Source: Hyphomicrobium denitrificans 1NES1
GTDB lineage: Bacteria > Pseudomonadota > Alphaproteobacteria > Rhizobiales > Hyphomicrobiaceae
Reading direction: 5' to 3'
Length of the DNA: 64,000 bases
Assembly: GCF_000230975.2 (NCBI RefSeq)
Contig: NC_021172.1
Span: forward strand, 1,364,001 to 1,428,000
Shown here: positions 35,243 to 44,785 of the stretch, piece after piece
Numbering within the stretch: position 1 is the stretch's first letter
How the letters are laid out: every line of letters begins with the position of its first letter
The notes under the pieces: model-generated
Database searches by the model: none
Told to the model about the DNA's origin: nothing
What the model saw: the letters and a program-made list of their open reading frames with translations, nothing else
Made by a program: the position numbers and the translations under genes

Positions 35243-37435
35243 CTACGGGGCGGACTGCTGCGTTTCACTGAGGAGCTGCGGGGGACGCACCCCTGCAAGG
35301 CCGAAGACAAACATTGTATTCCCGGCAGTTGCCTCAATGACCTGCTGGCCATTTAACGCAAAAGATATTGGCGTCGACTGGGCCTTACCCCCGAGAGTGG
35401 CTCGCCAAAGCTCGCTGCCGGTCTTGGAGTCGAGCGCGAAGATAATTCCATCAGCGACCGAGAAAACGACACCGCCCGCACTTGATAGTACGCCGCTGTA
35501 GCTTGAATATTCGGGCAGTCGCGGAGAAGCATATTTCCATATCAAATTGCCTGTCGCTGCATTTAGCCCGAGCACATAGTTATCCAGCGGTTGCGGCGTT
35601 GACGATCCGCTGCCTACATAAATTCCATTGGTGCCCCGCACAACATGTTCGGGCGCGCTCGTGGTGTATATCGATTTCCCCTCTGTGGCGTGAACAAAAA
35701 TTGTTCCTGTATTGGGATCATACGATGGGGGAAGCCAATTTGTGCCGCCGGCGACCGACGGTTTGGCCGTCACCCCTTCGGGTGTGACCTCGTTGGCTTT
35801 TGTCGTGAGTGGACGGCCTTTGGCGTCAAGACCGGTCGCCCAGGTAACTTCGACGAAAGCCCTGCCGGCCAGGAACTCCCCATTGGCCCGGTCGAGGACG
35901 TAGTAGAACCCATTTCGATTGGCCCAGCAGATTACATTTCGCTTGGTTCCGGCGATGGTCAAGTCGGCCAGGATGGGGGTCTGGTTGGAATCCCAGTCAT
36001 GAGCATCGTGCGGCGTAAATTGGAAGTGCCAGACAAGTTTACCTGTATCAATGTTGAGAGCGATGACACTATTCGTGAAGAGATTGTCGCCTGGGCGCAA
36101 ACTCCCATTGTAATTTGGAGATGGATTTCCGACGCCCCAATAGAGAAGATTGAGTTCTGGGTCGAAGCTGCCAGTGACCCAGGTCGGTCCGCCTCCGGTC
36201 TTCCACGCATCGTTCTTCCAGGTTTCTGATCCGAACTCTCCGGGGGCCGGAATGGTGTTGAAGCGCCAGCGCAGCTTTCCGTCCTGGGCACCGTATGCTG
36301 AGAGGAAGCCACGAGTGCCGAATTCACCACCTGAGATACCAATGATAACGGCATCCTTGGCAACTAGGGGTGCCGCAGTGATGCTGTAACCCTTGTTAGC
36401 GTCCGCGACGGTCGTTTGCCACCGCACTTCTCCGGTCTTGGCATTGAGTGCGATTAGCTTGGCGTCTAGGGTTCCAATAAAGAGCGTGTCACCTAGAACC
36501 GCCAAGCCACGGTTTGTACGCCCACAGCACAGCGCTAGGTTATTTGGGAGGGTATAGTCAAAGCGCCAAATCTTTCGCCCAGTTTCGGCGTCAAGTGCAA
36601 CGACGCTGTTAGGCGGCAAGCTCATGAAGATGGTTTTGTTCACTACCAACGGGGTCGCAGCGATAGTTCCACCCTGCGGTACTTCAAACTGATGGGCCCA
36701 GATCAGCTTGAGGGCCGAAGCATTGCCAGGATTGATTTGATCCAGCTTCGAGTGGCGCCAGCCATCGAGGCTACCAGAATAACTCAGCCAGTCGGACGTG
36801 TGGTCTTTTGCATCCAGCAAATCCCGCCAAGTCACGCTAATTTCCGGCATCGCTTGAGTGTCAACTATCTTGGCAGCGCTCTGAAGCGTCCGCAAATAGC
36901 TGATGATGTGCCAGCGCTGCGCAAGAGAAAGGTCACGGGGAGCCATCGCCGTGCCATTAATGCCATCGCGCAGAACTTTATAGATTGCGAAATCACTGTT
37001 TCCAATTCGATAGCTGTCGCGACGAAGCGAGGGAGCGTGGCCAGCCCCTCGCCCGTCACGGCCATGACAGGACGCACATTTCTCCTGGAAGAGGGCAGCA
37101 CCATCGGCAATGCTTTTCGGATCGTTGAAGGGATCAGCAATAGAAGCTTCAAAGCCTCTGCCTTCCAAGTATGCTTCGATTGAAATAAAGCCCCTGCCGG
37201 GCCATACACCCTGAATCACTTCAGACCAGGACAATTCTGGTAAGCGCCCAACTAGTTTTTCGCCGAAGATTTCAAGACGGCCGACAATGGCATCTTCAAT
37301 TTTAACACTGTTTTTGGGACGGTTTTGAATGGTTGTGTAAATCGCCTGCCCGGCTACTAAAGATGCGATGGCGGTGGCTGCAAGCAATCCAAGAACGATC
37401 AAACGACGGTTCCTCGTAGCTGACGAAGTCGGCAC
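35243..37435 (-). CDS. Membrane-anchored PQQ-dependent dehydrogenase with N-terminal cytochrome c
   Basis: About 730 residues. A signal anchor (RLIVLGLLAATAIASLVAGQ) is followed by a cytochrome c domain with the heme motif CASCH (about residues 120-124) and a candidate Met ligand in NGTAMAPRD. The rest is an eight-bladed quinoprotein propeller with several W-motif blades (ALDAETGRKIWRF, ALNAKTGEVRW). It has the vicinal Cys pair LALCCGRTNRG that sits above PQQ and the catalytic-type Asp in PHDAHDWDSN. It oxidises an alcohol or sugar in the periplasm. The GTG at 37435 after GGAGAG is preferred to an upstream TTG. In typical quinohemoproteins the heme domain is C-terminal. Confidence 0.83.
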   Translation of the reverse strand: MPTSSATRNRRLIVLGLLAATAIASLVAGQAIYTTIQNRPKNSVKIEDAIVGRLEIFGEKLVGRLPELSWSEVIQGVWPGRGFISIEAYLEGRGFEASIADPFNDPKSIADGAALFQEKCASCHGRDGRGAGHAPSLRRDSYRIGNSDFAIYKVLRDGINGTAMAPRDLSLAQRWHIISYLRTLQSAAKIVDTQAMPEISVTWRDLLDAKDHTSDWLSYSGSLDGWRHSKLDQINPGNASALKLIWAHQFEVPQGGTIAATPLVVNKTIFMSLPPNSVVALDAETGRKIWRFDYTLPNNLALCCGRTNRGLAVLGDTLFIGTLDAKLIALNAKTGEVRWQTTVADANKGYSITAAPLVAKDAVIIGISGGEFGTRGFLSAYGAQDGKLRWRFNTIPAPGEFGSETWKNDAWKTGGGPTWVTGSFDPELNLLYWGVGNPSPNYNGSLRPGDNLFTNSVIALNIDTGKLVWHFQFTPHDAHDWDSNQTPILADLTIAGTKRNVICWANRNGFYYVLDRANGEFLAGRAFVEVTWATGLDAKGRPLTTKANEVTPEGVTAKPSVAGGTNWLPPSYDPNTGTIFVHATEGKSIYTTSAPEHVVRGTNGIYVGSGSSTPQPLDNYVLGLNAATGNLIWKYASPRLPEYSSYSGVLSSAGGVVFSVADGIIFALDSKTGSELWRATLGGKAQSTPISFALNGQQVIEATAGNTMFVFGLAGVRPPQLLSETQQSAP

Positions 37436-37458
37436 CCTGATCTCTCCGTTGCTCACTC

Positions 37459-38907
37459 TCAATATGCACCGCGGAAGAGAACGAGTATCGTCCGGACCAT
37501 GATCTCCAGATCAAGCCAGATCGACCAGTTCTCGATATAGTAGAGGTCGTATTGCAGGCGGTCCTGGATATCTTTCGGAGTTCTGGTTGCGCCTCGGAAT
37601 CCATTGACCTGTGCCCAACCCGTAAGACCCGGGAGAACGCGACGGCGTTGTGAAAAGCGGTCCTGTTGCTGCTCGAAGATCATGTCGTGGGCAAGCGCGT
37701 GAGGGCGGGGGCCGACAATCGACATTTCTCCTTTTAGAACATTGATGAGCTGGGGCAGTTCATCGATGCTCGTCCGTCGGAGGAACCAACCCACTCGCGT
37801 AACTCTTGAATCGTTTCGTTTTGCCTGTTCGACATTTTGCCCGTCTTCGGCGACGGTCATTGTTCGAAACTTGAAAATTCGGAAAACGCGGTTGTTCTGT
37901 CCGTAGCGGCGTTGACGGAAAAGAACCGGACCCGGGCTGTCAAGCTTGATGGCCAGCGCGACAAGCGCAAGGAATGGTGCGAGCAGGACCAGGGCGATGC
38001 CGGCGACGATGAGGTCGGTAAGAGATTTCAGCAAACGGTTGCGCTCGGACAACGGAACTAGGTTAACGACGCTGGTTCTCAATTGGCCGAAATTCCGCGC
38101 TCCCTGAATCGTAACAGGGTACCGATTAAGTTCGGTGCACAGCAAAAGATCGGTCGAATAAGACGCGAGCTCACGAACGCTCGAATGAATACAGGCGGCT
38201 TCGGAAGCCGGGAGGCAGATAATGACCGTATCAAACTGGCGGCGCGCGATCGCAGCTTTCAGGTCATAGAGGCTGTCGTCAATCGCCGGATCCGAGAGGC
38301 GGATACCCATTGGCTTAGATATAAAGAATCCCTCGATAGCCAGCGAACGGTCAGCGTTTTCCGCCTCACTCCTTACTGCATTCACGAATTCATGGGTCCC
38401 GTAGAGCGCAATGCGCTGACGCAGGAAACCTCTTTCAACGAGCTGCCGGACACGTCCCATCGCGGCAATTCGCACGGCGACCAGGACGACGCTGCTTAGA
38501 GCGAACCACGACAAAAACCATCCGCGAGAATACCAGTCCGCGAATTTGAGCACGTACAAGATTCCGAGAAGAACTAGGAACGACGTGGCAAGGGCACCCC
38601 AGATTTTCCCATAGGGTACGGTGACATCATTGATCGTGTCGATGTCATAGAGTCCAGCCTGCTTCAGGAATAGATGCGCGATGAGCGCCAGGAGGCCGGC
38701 GGGCGCTAGATAGGGCCAATCTGGCTGTTCGAGGTGAAGGAAAATGCCGAAATAGACGAGCTTTGCGGCGTACGCCGCGAAAATGACGGAAGCCGTCTCT
38801 GCGATTGCAATGAGGGCGATACACGTGTCGAACTTCGAAAAAATATCTCGCCAGATAGTAGGCCTTTGGAGGCCATCGAACTCGACATCCGCACGACTGT
38901 CAGCCAT
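37459..38907 (-). CDS. Undecaprenyl-phosphate sugar phosphotransferase, WcaJ-like
   Basis: About 482 residues. Four N-terminal helices and a CoA-binding-like region precede the C-terminal bacterial sugar transferase domain. That domain begins [20 protein letters not shown], continues with [20 protein letters not shown] and KFRTM, and includes [32 protein letters not shown] and [15 protein letters not shown]. It loads the first sugar phosphate onto undecaprenyl phosphate and so starts the repeat unit. ATG 38907 is chosen over a TTG 12 bases earlier. The PQQ dehydrogenase starts 24 bases after its stop. Confidence 0.93.
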   Translation of the reverse strand: MADSRADVEFDGLQRPTIWRDIFSKFDTCIALIAIAETASVIFAAYAAKLVYFGIFLHLEQPDWPYLAPAGLLALIAHLFLKQAGLYDIDTINDVTVPYGKIWGALATSFLVLLGILYVLKFADWYSRGWFLSWFALSSVVLVAVRIAAMGRVRQLVERGFLRQRIALYGTHEFVNAVRSEAENADRSLAIEGFFISKPMGIRLSDPAIDDSLYDLKAAIARRQFDTVIICLPASEAACIHSSVRELASYSTDLLLCTELNRYPVTIQGARNFGQLRTSVVNLVPLSERNRLLKSLTDLIVAGIALVLLAPFLALVALAIKLDSPGPVLFRQRRYGQNNRVFRIFKFRTMTVAEDGQNVEQAKRNDSRVTRVGWFLRRTSIDELPQLINVLKGEMSIVGPRPHALAHDMIFEQQQDRFSQRRRVLPGLTGWAQVNGFRGATRTPKDIQDRLQYDLYYIENWSIWLDLEIMVRTILVLFRGAY

Positions 38908-39178
38908 AAACGCACACAACTCTAACTACGCCGTCGGCTTAAAATTTTCTGCTTAGGTAATGGTGTCTCGCACACAGGCAATCTGCTGTGTTTTTAAGAA
39001 AAATTCATTTCCTATTTTAATCTAGTATTAATGGTGCTCGGTCCCTTTGCAAGTATTAGCCCATCTATAATAAGAGGGATGTGATCCCGAGCGAACGATT
39101 GTCCGCAGCAAGCTGGAAAGATTTGCTGCCTAATAATGTTGGTTCCACCCATTCCCGCGGCCGAAGATGCTCATCGGC

Positions 39179-39994
39179 TCACAAAACCTTCCGCAGGTTA
39201 GTTAACCACCCAAGCACATCCGCCGGGCCGGTGAATGAAGCTTCGTTCTTTGAAAAGTTCTCGCCAGCTACTTTCAATCCAAATCCACCCATGGTTTCCG
39301 CGGCGCGGAACGCATCGAGATCGGCGATATCGTCGCCAATCATAACGGGTACCCGGTTCGCAAACTCAGGGAGGCTCGCAAGCTTGCGGAGTGCGCGGCC
39401 TTTCGAAAAGCCGACGGGAAGGATTTCGACGACCTTCCTACCTTCGCAAATTGTGAATTGGCCGGGATACTTCGGCATTAATGTTTCAAGGGTAATCAGC
39501 AGCGAATCCCGCAATTCCGGCGCCAATCGGTAGTGCAGGGCGATCCCTGTGCCTTTGTCCTCTGTTACGGCCCCCGGTATCGAAATCGCCGCTATCCGTA
39601 TGTCCCTCAATAGAGCTGGACTGAATGACGGGGTCAGCGGCGTGATCTCTCCCGTTGCGGTTGTGCGCATTTCGGCTCCGTGCACGCCGGCGGCGATGAA
39701 CTTCATCGGCCGAAGCAATTCGTCGGCTTCTGCGATGGGCCGTCCCGTCACAATTGCCAGCGCGCCTGAGAGGCGTGTCGCGACGATACCGAGTAACTCG
39801 GCCAGCCCCGGCGGGACGTGGACTGTCGAAGGTGTGAGCGCCATGTCGAGCAGTGTTCCGTCAATGTCGAGGAACAAGCCGATCGGCGTGGGCTTGAGGA
39901 GGAGCTGCTCGACACGGCTTCGCGCAGAAGTCGCCTGGTTCAGTTGAGATGCTTTTGTCCCGTGCAAAGGATATTCCTCCTTCCAATCCTGCAT
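39179..39994 (-). CDS. otsB: Trehalose-6-phosphate phosphatase
   Basis: A 271-residue HAD-type phosphatase giving trehalose from trehalose 6-phosphate. Motif I is LFLDIDGTLLDMA, motif II LAIVTGRPIAEAD, and motifs III/IV are KGRALRKL and PVMIGDDIADLDAFRAA. FIAAGVHGAEMR is characteristic of OtsB. It lies 13 bases after the PfkB kinase stop and is the last gene of a four-gene minus-strand operon started by otsA. Confidence 0.93.
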   Translation of the reverse strand: MQDWKEEYPLHGTKASQLNQATSARSRVEQLLLKPTPIGLFLDIDGTLLDMALTPSTVHVPPGLAELLGIVATRLSGALAIVTGRPIAEADELLRPMKFIAAGVHGAEMRTTATGEITPLTPSFSPALLRDIRIAAISIPGAVTEDKGTGIALHYRLAPELRDSLLITLETLMPKYPGQFTICEGRKVVEILPVGFSKGRALRKLASLPEFANRVPVMIGDDIADLDAFRAAETMGGFGLKVAGENFSKNEASFTGPADVLGWLTNLRKVL

Positions 39995-40007
39995 ATCCTG
40001 ATCATTC

Positions 40008-41108
40008 CTAGATCGACCAGCTATGGAGCGACGGCGTTGTTGCGGGCGCGCGCTGCAACTCGGCTTCCAGGGCTTCGAGGGTCAGAAGCCCGGATTGCGT
40101 GTCGACGAATTTGACGACGCTTGCGGCGTTGAGCACCGCGGCGCTCAACGCCCGTGCCACGTCGTCCGTTTGCGACGCGTAGCAGGCAAACGTGGCAGAG
40201 AACGCATCTCCCGCCCCGGTGGTGGCAGCCGCGACGACGTGCGGCGCCTCGCGAAAGTAGAGATCGTGTCCTTTAGCTATGAAAGCACCGTTGGCGCCGT
40301 CCGTCAAAACGACCGCGCCAACTCCGAGTTTTACGAGGGCGCCGAGAAATTTCCCGAGGCTCATCTCGTATCCGCCGTTGCGTAGCCCGCGTTTCGCGAG
40401 CGGAGGGGTCGGTTCGCCGCTCCTGATCGCAAGGGGGGCTCCGCCTTCGCCGAACGATTGCAATAGACGGGGCATCAGCGCCTGAGCTTCGGAGCGATTG
40501 ACCGAGAGAATATCGATGTGGCGGAGGCTCGCCCAAAAATCATCGTAACGCGCCGTCAACTGGCGCACGCCAGGATTTACGGCAAGCCTTGCTCCCGCGG
40601 CCTTGGCGCGTCCGACGATCAGCGGATAGCAATCGGCAGACTGATTGCTCAAATTTGCGACGTACACGAGATCTTTTCGTTCGAATGCCGCTGCGGGAAT
40701 GTCGATGGCCTCCAGCTTCGTATTGGCGCCTCGGTAGGTGAAGACGGCGGCATTCCGGTCATGGGATGAAACGATGACGGACGCTCCGGTCGGCGCCTCA
40801 TCGTCCGTTGCAATCCAGCGAAGGTCGACGCCTTCCTCGGTCAGCCGGTCGAGGATGGTGCGCGCCTTCGCATCTTGCCCGAGCTTGACGATCGTCGACG
40901 TGGCATTCCCAAGGCGCGCGGCAGCAACGGCAGCGTTGACTGCGCCGCCGCCGGTGCTCGTCGAAACCTGATCGGCTTCCGTCTTGATGCCTTCCTCAAG
41001 AAGCAGATAGGAGCTTTCGGCATTGAGCATTTTCATCTGCTCAATCCGGTCGCTCGCGATCGTGACGATGGTATCGACCATCGCGCCGCCGACAGTGAGG
41101 ACGTTCAT
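40008..41108 (-). CDS. PfkB-family sugar kinase
   Basis: About 366 residues. It begins MNVLTVGGAMVDTIVTI, has the family signature STGGGAVNAAVAAARLGN and the C-terminal ATTGAGDAFSATFACYAS with the catalytic Asp in GAGD. The substrate cannot be deduced; related enzymes phosphorylate ribose, fructose, adenosine or modified hexoses. An insertion of about 25 residues (GEGGAPLAIRSGEPTPP) precedes the ATP site. ATG 41108 overlaps the ROK stop (ATGA), replacing a longer frame that would overlap the ROK gene. Its place inside a trehalose operon is unusual. Confidence 0.88.
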   Translation of the reverse strand: MNVLTVGGAMVDTIVTIASDRIEQMKMLNAESSYLLLEEGIKTEADQVSTSTGGGAVNAAVAAARLGNATSTIVKLGQDAKARTILDRLTEEGVDLRWIATDDEAPTGASVIVSSHDRNAAVFTYRGANTKLEAIDIPAAAFERKDLVYVANLSNQSADCYPLIVGRAKAAGARLAVNPGVRQLTARYDDFWASLRHIDILSVNRSEAQALMPRLLQSFGEGGAPLAIRSGEPTPPLAKRGLRNGGYEMSLGKFLGALVKLGVGAVVLTDGANGAFIAKGHDLYFREAPHVVAAATTGAGDAFSATFACYASQTDDVARALSAAVLNAASVVKFVDTQSGLLTLEALEAELQRAPATTPSLHSWSI

Positions 41109-41911
41109 GGGCGTATCCGTGCTTCCTCGGTTGCCGGTCGCCTCGGTGCGAACCAGCGGTCCATATCGGCGTGCCACAAGCGTGCGCCGCCCGCGACGCC
41201 GGACGAAGGTGGGACGATCGTTGCCCATGGCGGCAACGCAAAGGAAATGCGCCGCGAGTTGCCACCGCCGAGATATACGCGATCGCTGTTCGTCAGGGCA
41301 TGAACGGCCGTGATGACGCGCACGGCGCGTTCGTTCCAGGCTTCAAGTCCGATCTCGAGATAGGCGGCATGGCCGATATACTGGTCATAGCTCTGATCGT
41401 CGCAGGCGTAGTGCTGGCCAAGCTCAAGTCCGAAAAATATCGCACCATCGCTGAAAAGCGCGCAGCCCATGCCGGTGCCGAAAGTGAGCACGCATTCGCG
41501 GCCTGGCCCTTTTGCAACGCCCAGGCCGTAGACGATGGCATCGTTCAAGATCCTGACCGGCGCGCCGAAGGTATCGTGCAGCGTTCGTTCGAGGTCAAAG
41601 TTTTTCCAATGCTGCGTGCCGAGATTCGGTGCCGTGACGATGCAGTCGCGATTGACGACTCCGGGAAAGCCCACGGAAATCAGTCCGAAGTCGGGCAACG
41701 GCTCGGCGATGCGCGTTATAAGGGCGATGACGGTTTCGGGTGTTGCCGGGTGGGGCGTCGGTGTCGTCACGAATTCCGAAATGAGCGTTCCGACATGATC
41801 GACGACCGCAGCTTTGATCAGGGTGCCGCCGATATCGACCGCCAGAACGTTCGGATTGCCGCCGCGAGCGTCATGGCGAAGGAGATGCTTCCTGTCGCTT
41901 GTGGCGGGCAT
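41105..41911 (-). CDS. ROK-family sugar kinase (glucokinase-like)
   Basis: A 268-residue kinase with the ASKHA fold. VLAVDIGGTLIKAAVVDHVG is the phosphate-1 loop; SVGFPGVVNRDCIVTAPNLG, RILNDAIVYGLGVAKGPG and VLTFGTGMGCALFSDG follow in the usual ROK order. The C-terminal VYLGGGNSR motif binds the nucleotide. It resembles the polyphosphate/ATP glucokinase branch and could phosphorylate glucose released from trehalose, which is inferred from context. The ATG overlaps the otsA stop by one base. Confidence 0.85.
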   Translation of the reverse strand: MPATSDRKHLLRHDARGGNPNVLAVDIGGTLIKAAVVDHVGTLISEFVTTPTPHPATPETVIALITRIAEPLPDFGLISVGFPGVVNRDCIVTAPNLGTQHWKNFDLERTLHDTFGAPVRILNDAIVYGLGVAKGPGRECVLTFGTGMGCALFSDGAIFFGLELGQHYACDDQSYDQYIGHAAYLEIGLEAWNERAVRVITAVHALTNSDRVYLGGGNSRRISFALPPWATIVPPSSGVAGGARLWHADMDRWFAPRRPATEEARIRP

Positions 41912-43374
41912 CAGCCACCTACGTGTGCGGCAACGGATTTCTTGGAGCCAGCCTTCTTCTTAGGTTCCACGCCGAGACGTTTCATAGCCTCTGTCACCCG
42001 GGCCGAAGGTTGTTCCTTGCCGATGCGCCGGCGTCCAGCTTTGACGAGCGCAGAGATGTACGTCTTGCCCCACGCTTTCGAATCCGATTTGCAAACGACG
42101 CTTGCAAGTTTTTCGTGCCGCGCGACACGTTCGTCAACAGGCATCTCCAATGCTTGCCGCAAGCCTTGCACCATGTCGTTCGGATCATATGGGTTGACGA
42201 GCACGGCATCGTGTAACTGCTCCGCGGCGCCGGCAAACTTCGACAGAATGAGCACGCCGGGATCCGCTGGATCTTGTGAAGCGACGTATTCCTTCGATAC
42301 TAAGTTCATCCCGTCCATCAGCGGCGTGACCCAGCAGACGCGTGACGAGCGATAGACGTCGCGCAATTCGTGTCGTGGCATCGGTCGATGGATGTAGTTG
42401 ATCGGCACCCAGTCGAGTTCGCCATAGCGACCGTTGATGGCGCCCGACAGTGCTTCAAGCTCGGCTCGGATATCCGCATAAGCTTCCACGCTCTCTCGTG
42501 TCGGAGGAGCAAACTGGGAGAGTACGATGCGCCGGCGATGCTCGGGAAAAACTTCGAGAAACTTGCCGAAAGCGCGGAATTTCTGCGGAAGGCCTTTCGT
42601 GTAATCGAGCCGATCGATGCCGATGATACGGCTCGTCTCCGGGCTTTCGCTGTCACGCACGACGCGCGAATCCGAGAAGTCATTCGGATCTATGCCGACG
42701 GGGAAGCACCCGATATCGAGTTCGGCGTCGCACGCGCGGATGCGGCCCGAAGGAAGAAGGCGCCCGAACACGCTTTGCTGAAGAAAGTCGATGAGATTCC
42801 GCACGTCGCGATGGGTTTGCACGCCGACGAGATCATAAGCGCTGAGCGCGCGCGCGATCTCGCGGTGCTCCGGAATGGCGATCAGTGCCTGCGCCGGGCC
42901 TACTGGAATGTGCAGGAAAAAGCCGATTGGATTCTCGATACCATGTTTGCGCAACTCGAGCGCCAGCGGGAAGAGGTGGTAATCGTGGATCCAGATCGCA
43001 TCGTTCGGCTCGATCAGCGGGGCGAGATGGGCTGCAAACTTTTTGTTCACCGCGACGTAGCGGGAATAATATCCGGCCTCGAACTGCGCGAGATCAAGAC
43101 GGTTATGAAAAACCGGCCAAAGAACTGAATTCGAATAACCGAGGTAGAAGTCGTTGTAGTCGGCCGCCGTCAACGGCATCGTCACCGTCGCATGCTCGCC
43201 ATCGCGCGAAACCATCATCTCCGGCGTTTCAGTATCTTCGACTTGGCCGTTCCAGCCGAACCAGAATCCGTTGTGGCGGGCAAGCGCGTCATAGATCGCG
43301 ACGCTAACGCCGCCCGCTTGCGACGCCGCACTGAAATCGATGACGCGGTTGGAAACCATTGCGAGCCGTGTCAA
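41911..43374 (-). CDS. otsA: Trehalose-6-phosphate synthase
   Basis: A 487-residue GT20 enzyme joining UDP-glucose (or ADP-glucose) to glucose 6-phosphate. The N-terminal MTRLAMVSNRV, IWIHDYHLFPLALELRKHGI, GFFLHIPVG and IIGIDRLDYTKGLPQKFRAF blocks are standard, as is VTPLMDGMNLVSKEYVASQD near the C-terminus. A TTG start at 43374 is chosen because GGAAGGA lies about 8 bases upstream and the N-terminus matches OtsA. An EcfG-type promoter sits 77 bases upstream. It leads the otsA-ROK-PfkB-otsB operon. Confidence 0.94.
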   Translation of the reverse strand: MTRLAMVSNRVIDFSAASQAGGVSVAIYDALARHNGFWFGWNGQVEDTETPEMMVSRDGEHATVTMPLTAADYNDFYLGYSNSVLWPVFHNRLDLAQFEAGYYSRYVAVNKKFAAHLAPLIEPNDAIWIHDYHLFPLALELRKHGIENPIGFFLHIPVGPAQALIAIPEHREIARALSAYDLVGVQTHRDVRNLIDFLQQSVFGRLLPSGRIRACDAELDIGCFPVGIDPNDFSDSRVVRDSESPETSRIIGIDRLDYTKGLPQKFRAFGKFLEVFPEHRRRIVLSQFAPPTRESVEAYADIRAELEALSGAINGRYGELDWVPINYIHRPMPRHELRDVYRSSRVCWVTPLMDGMNLVSKEYVASQDPADPGVLILSKFAGAAEQLHDAVLVNPYDPNDMVQGLRQALEMPVDERVARHEKLASVVCKSDSKAWGKTYISALVKAGRRRIGKEQPSARVTEAMKRLGVEPKKKAGSKKSVAAHVGG

Positions 43375-43708
43375 ACTCTTTTCCTTCCGTCTCTCTGAAA
43401 TCTTTTGATTATTGGGGCAGACCCGGACAAGCGCTCGGGCCCGGGAGCTAAACGCCCGAGATCGCTAAGGGTTCCCGCTTTTGTGTACTGCAGGATGGTG
43501 TGAGATCCCCGAGGGCCATCTTTCGCCGAACGATGAAATTGGGTTATGTCAAACGGCTTTAACCAATGATCCCAAGCGGTAACAGAATCGCGTTGAGGCT
43601 CGCAACGGCTGCAAACCATGTTAATCTGATTGGCCGTGTGGACGCGGGGGTGCCACGGCCGTTGGTGGGTCACTTACAAATCTCAAAACGAAGGCTGGGG
43701 AGCCGTTC
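43375..43708. other. Divergent intergenic region upstream of otsA
   Basis: 334 bases lie between otsA (minus) and an HWE kinase (plus). Apart from the EcfG-type site at 43451-43475 no other element is clear, and no gene is seen. Confidence 0.5.
43451..43475 (-). promoter_or_regulatory. EcfG-type promoter for the trehalose operon
   Basis: On the minus strand GGAAC (43475-43471) and CGTT (43454-43451) are separated by exactly 16 bases, the alphaproteobacterial EcfG consensus. Transcription would start near 43443, about 70 bases before the otsA start. Otherwise identical spacing is seen at ecfG, phyR and the HAMP kinase in this window. Confidence 0.75.
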
Positions 43709-44779
43709 GTGAGGCGGATGGTTCAACTCGTCGACAATCTGGTCGAACGTGTATTGCCGCGAATACGGCGCAAGCCGGTGCTCGCTTATCCGGTTGCCGC
43801 GGCTATCTTCGTAGCCGCTGCGCTGTTGCATGCTTTTCTGGCAAACTGGTTGCCGCCGAGCCTACCGTTCCTGACGTTTTTTATTGCGGTTCTGCTCGCA
43901 ACACTGCTCGCGGGAACGGGACCTGGCTTGCTCGTCGTCGGTGCTTCGCTGCTGTTCGCATGGCGATTCTATTTTCTTGCATCCAATCAGTATACCGAAT
44001 TCGACGCGACGATTGCGCTTGCGGCTTTTGCTTTAATGGCGGGGCTGATTGTAGCGGTGGTGCATTTGCTCAATCGCAAAGTCGAGAGCCTGCTCAACGA
44101 ACGGGATCGCAATGAGGGTCTGCTGCAGGACAGCGCACTGGGGGAACTGCAACTCGAGCAATTGAACGTCGAATTGCGCCACCGGCTGAAGAACACGTTC
44201 GCCATCATCGCCGGACTGGTCAGCCAATCGGCTCGGTACAGCGCCGACGTCCAGAGCTTTGCGAGCGCATTGTCCGGACGCCTCGCCGCGATGGGGACAG
44301 CCATGGATCTCGTCGCGACGCGAAGTTTTCTCGGAGCCTCGTTGAACGAGTTGGTGATCGATACGCTCAAGCCGCTCGTACCGCCCGGGGCATCACGAAT
44401 GACGATCCAGGGGCCTGATGGGATCGTGCCCGGGGACGTCGCGAACGCGCTGGCGCTGACCCTGCATGAGCTCGGAACCAACGCGATCAAATATGGAGCC
44501 TGGTCGCAGGAGCAGGGGGTCGTCCGTGTGTCCTGGAAGTTCGACCGGCTGAACGACGATGACGCCGAATTCGAACTTGTGTGGGACGAGAGCGGCGGGC
44601 CGCCCGTAAGCCAGCCGGAGCGGCGAGGGCTCGGTTCACTGCTGATCGACAGCGGTTTTCCAAGCGCCAAGGTCGAACGCACATTTACCGTGGACGGCGT
44701 GTTCTGTCGGATGACGGCAGTTATCAAGCAGACCACGACGCGCAGGACGCGCGGGCGGCGAACGGCTCAACCGACATGA
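43709..44779 (+). CDS. Membrane histidine kinase, HWE type with DUF4118-like N-terminus
   Basis: A 356-residue sensor kinase. Residues 25-125 contain about four helices (YPVAAAIFVAAALLHAFLAN, FFIAVLLATLLAGTGPGLL), like the DUF4118/KdpD-type membrane module. A short coil leads to the HWE/HisKA_2 dimerisation domain with the phospho-His in VELRHRLKNTFAII. The ATPase domain has LHELGTNAIKYGA and DESGGPPV, with a conserved RRGLGSLLID. HWE kinases commonly phosphorylate PhyR-type regulators, and PhyR is encoded 12 kb away. The GTG start (43709) and an ATG at 43718 are both possible. It converges with GH15 with 6 bases between stops. Confidence 0.87.
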   Translation: MRRMVQLVDNLVERVLPRIRRKPVLAYPVAAAIFVAAALLHAFLANWLPPSLPFLTFFIAVLLATLLAGTGPGLLVVGASLLFAWRFYFLASNQYTEFDATIALAAFALMAGLIVAVVHLLNRKVESLLNERDRNEGLLQDSALGELQLEQLNVELRHRLKNTFAIIAGLVSQSARYSADVQSFASALSGRLAAMGTAMDLVATRSFLGASLNELVIDTLKPLVPPGASRMTIQGPDGIVPGDVANALALTLHELGTNAIKYGAWSQEQGVVRVSWKFDRLNDDDAEFELVWDESGGPPVSQPERRGLGSLLIDSGFPSAKVERTFTVDGVFCRMTAVIKQTTTRRTRGRRTAQPT

Positions 44780-44785
44780 TGGTGA

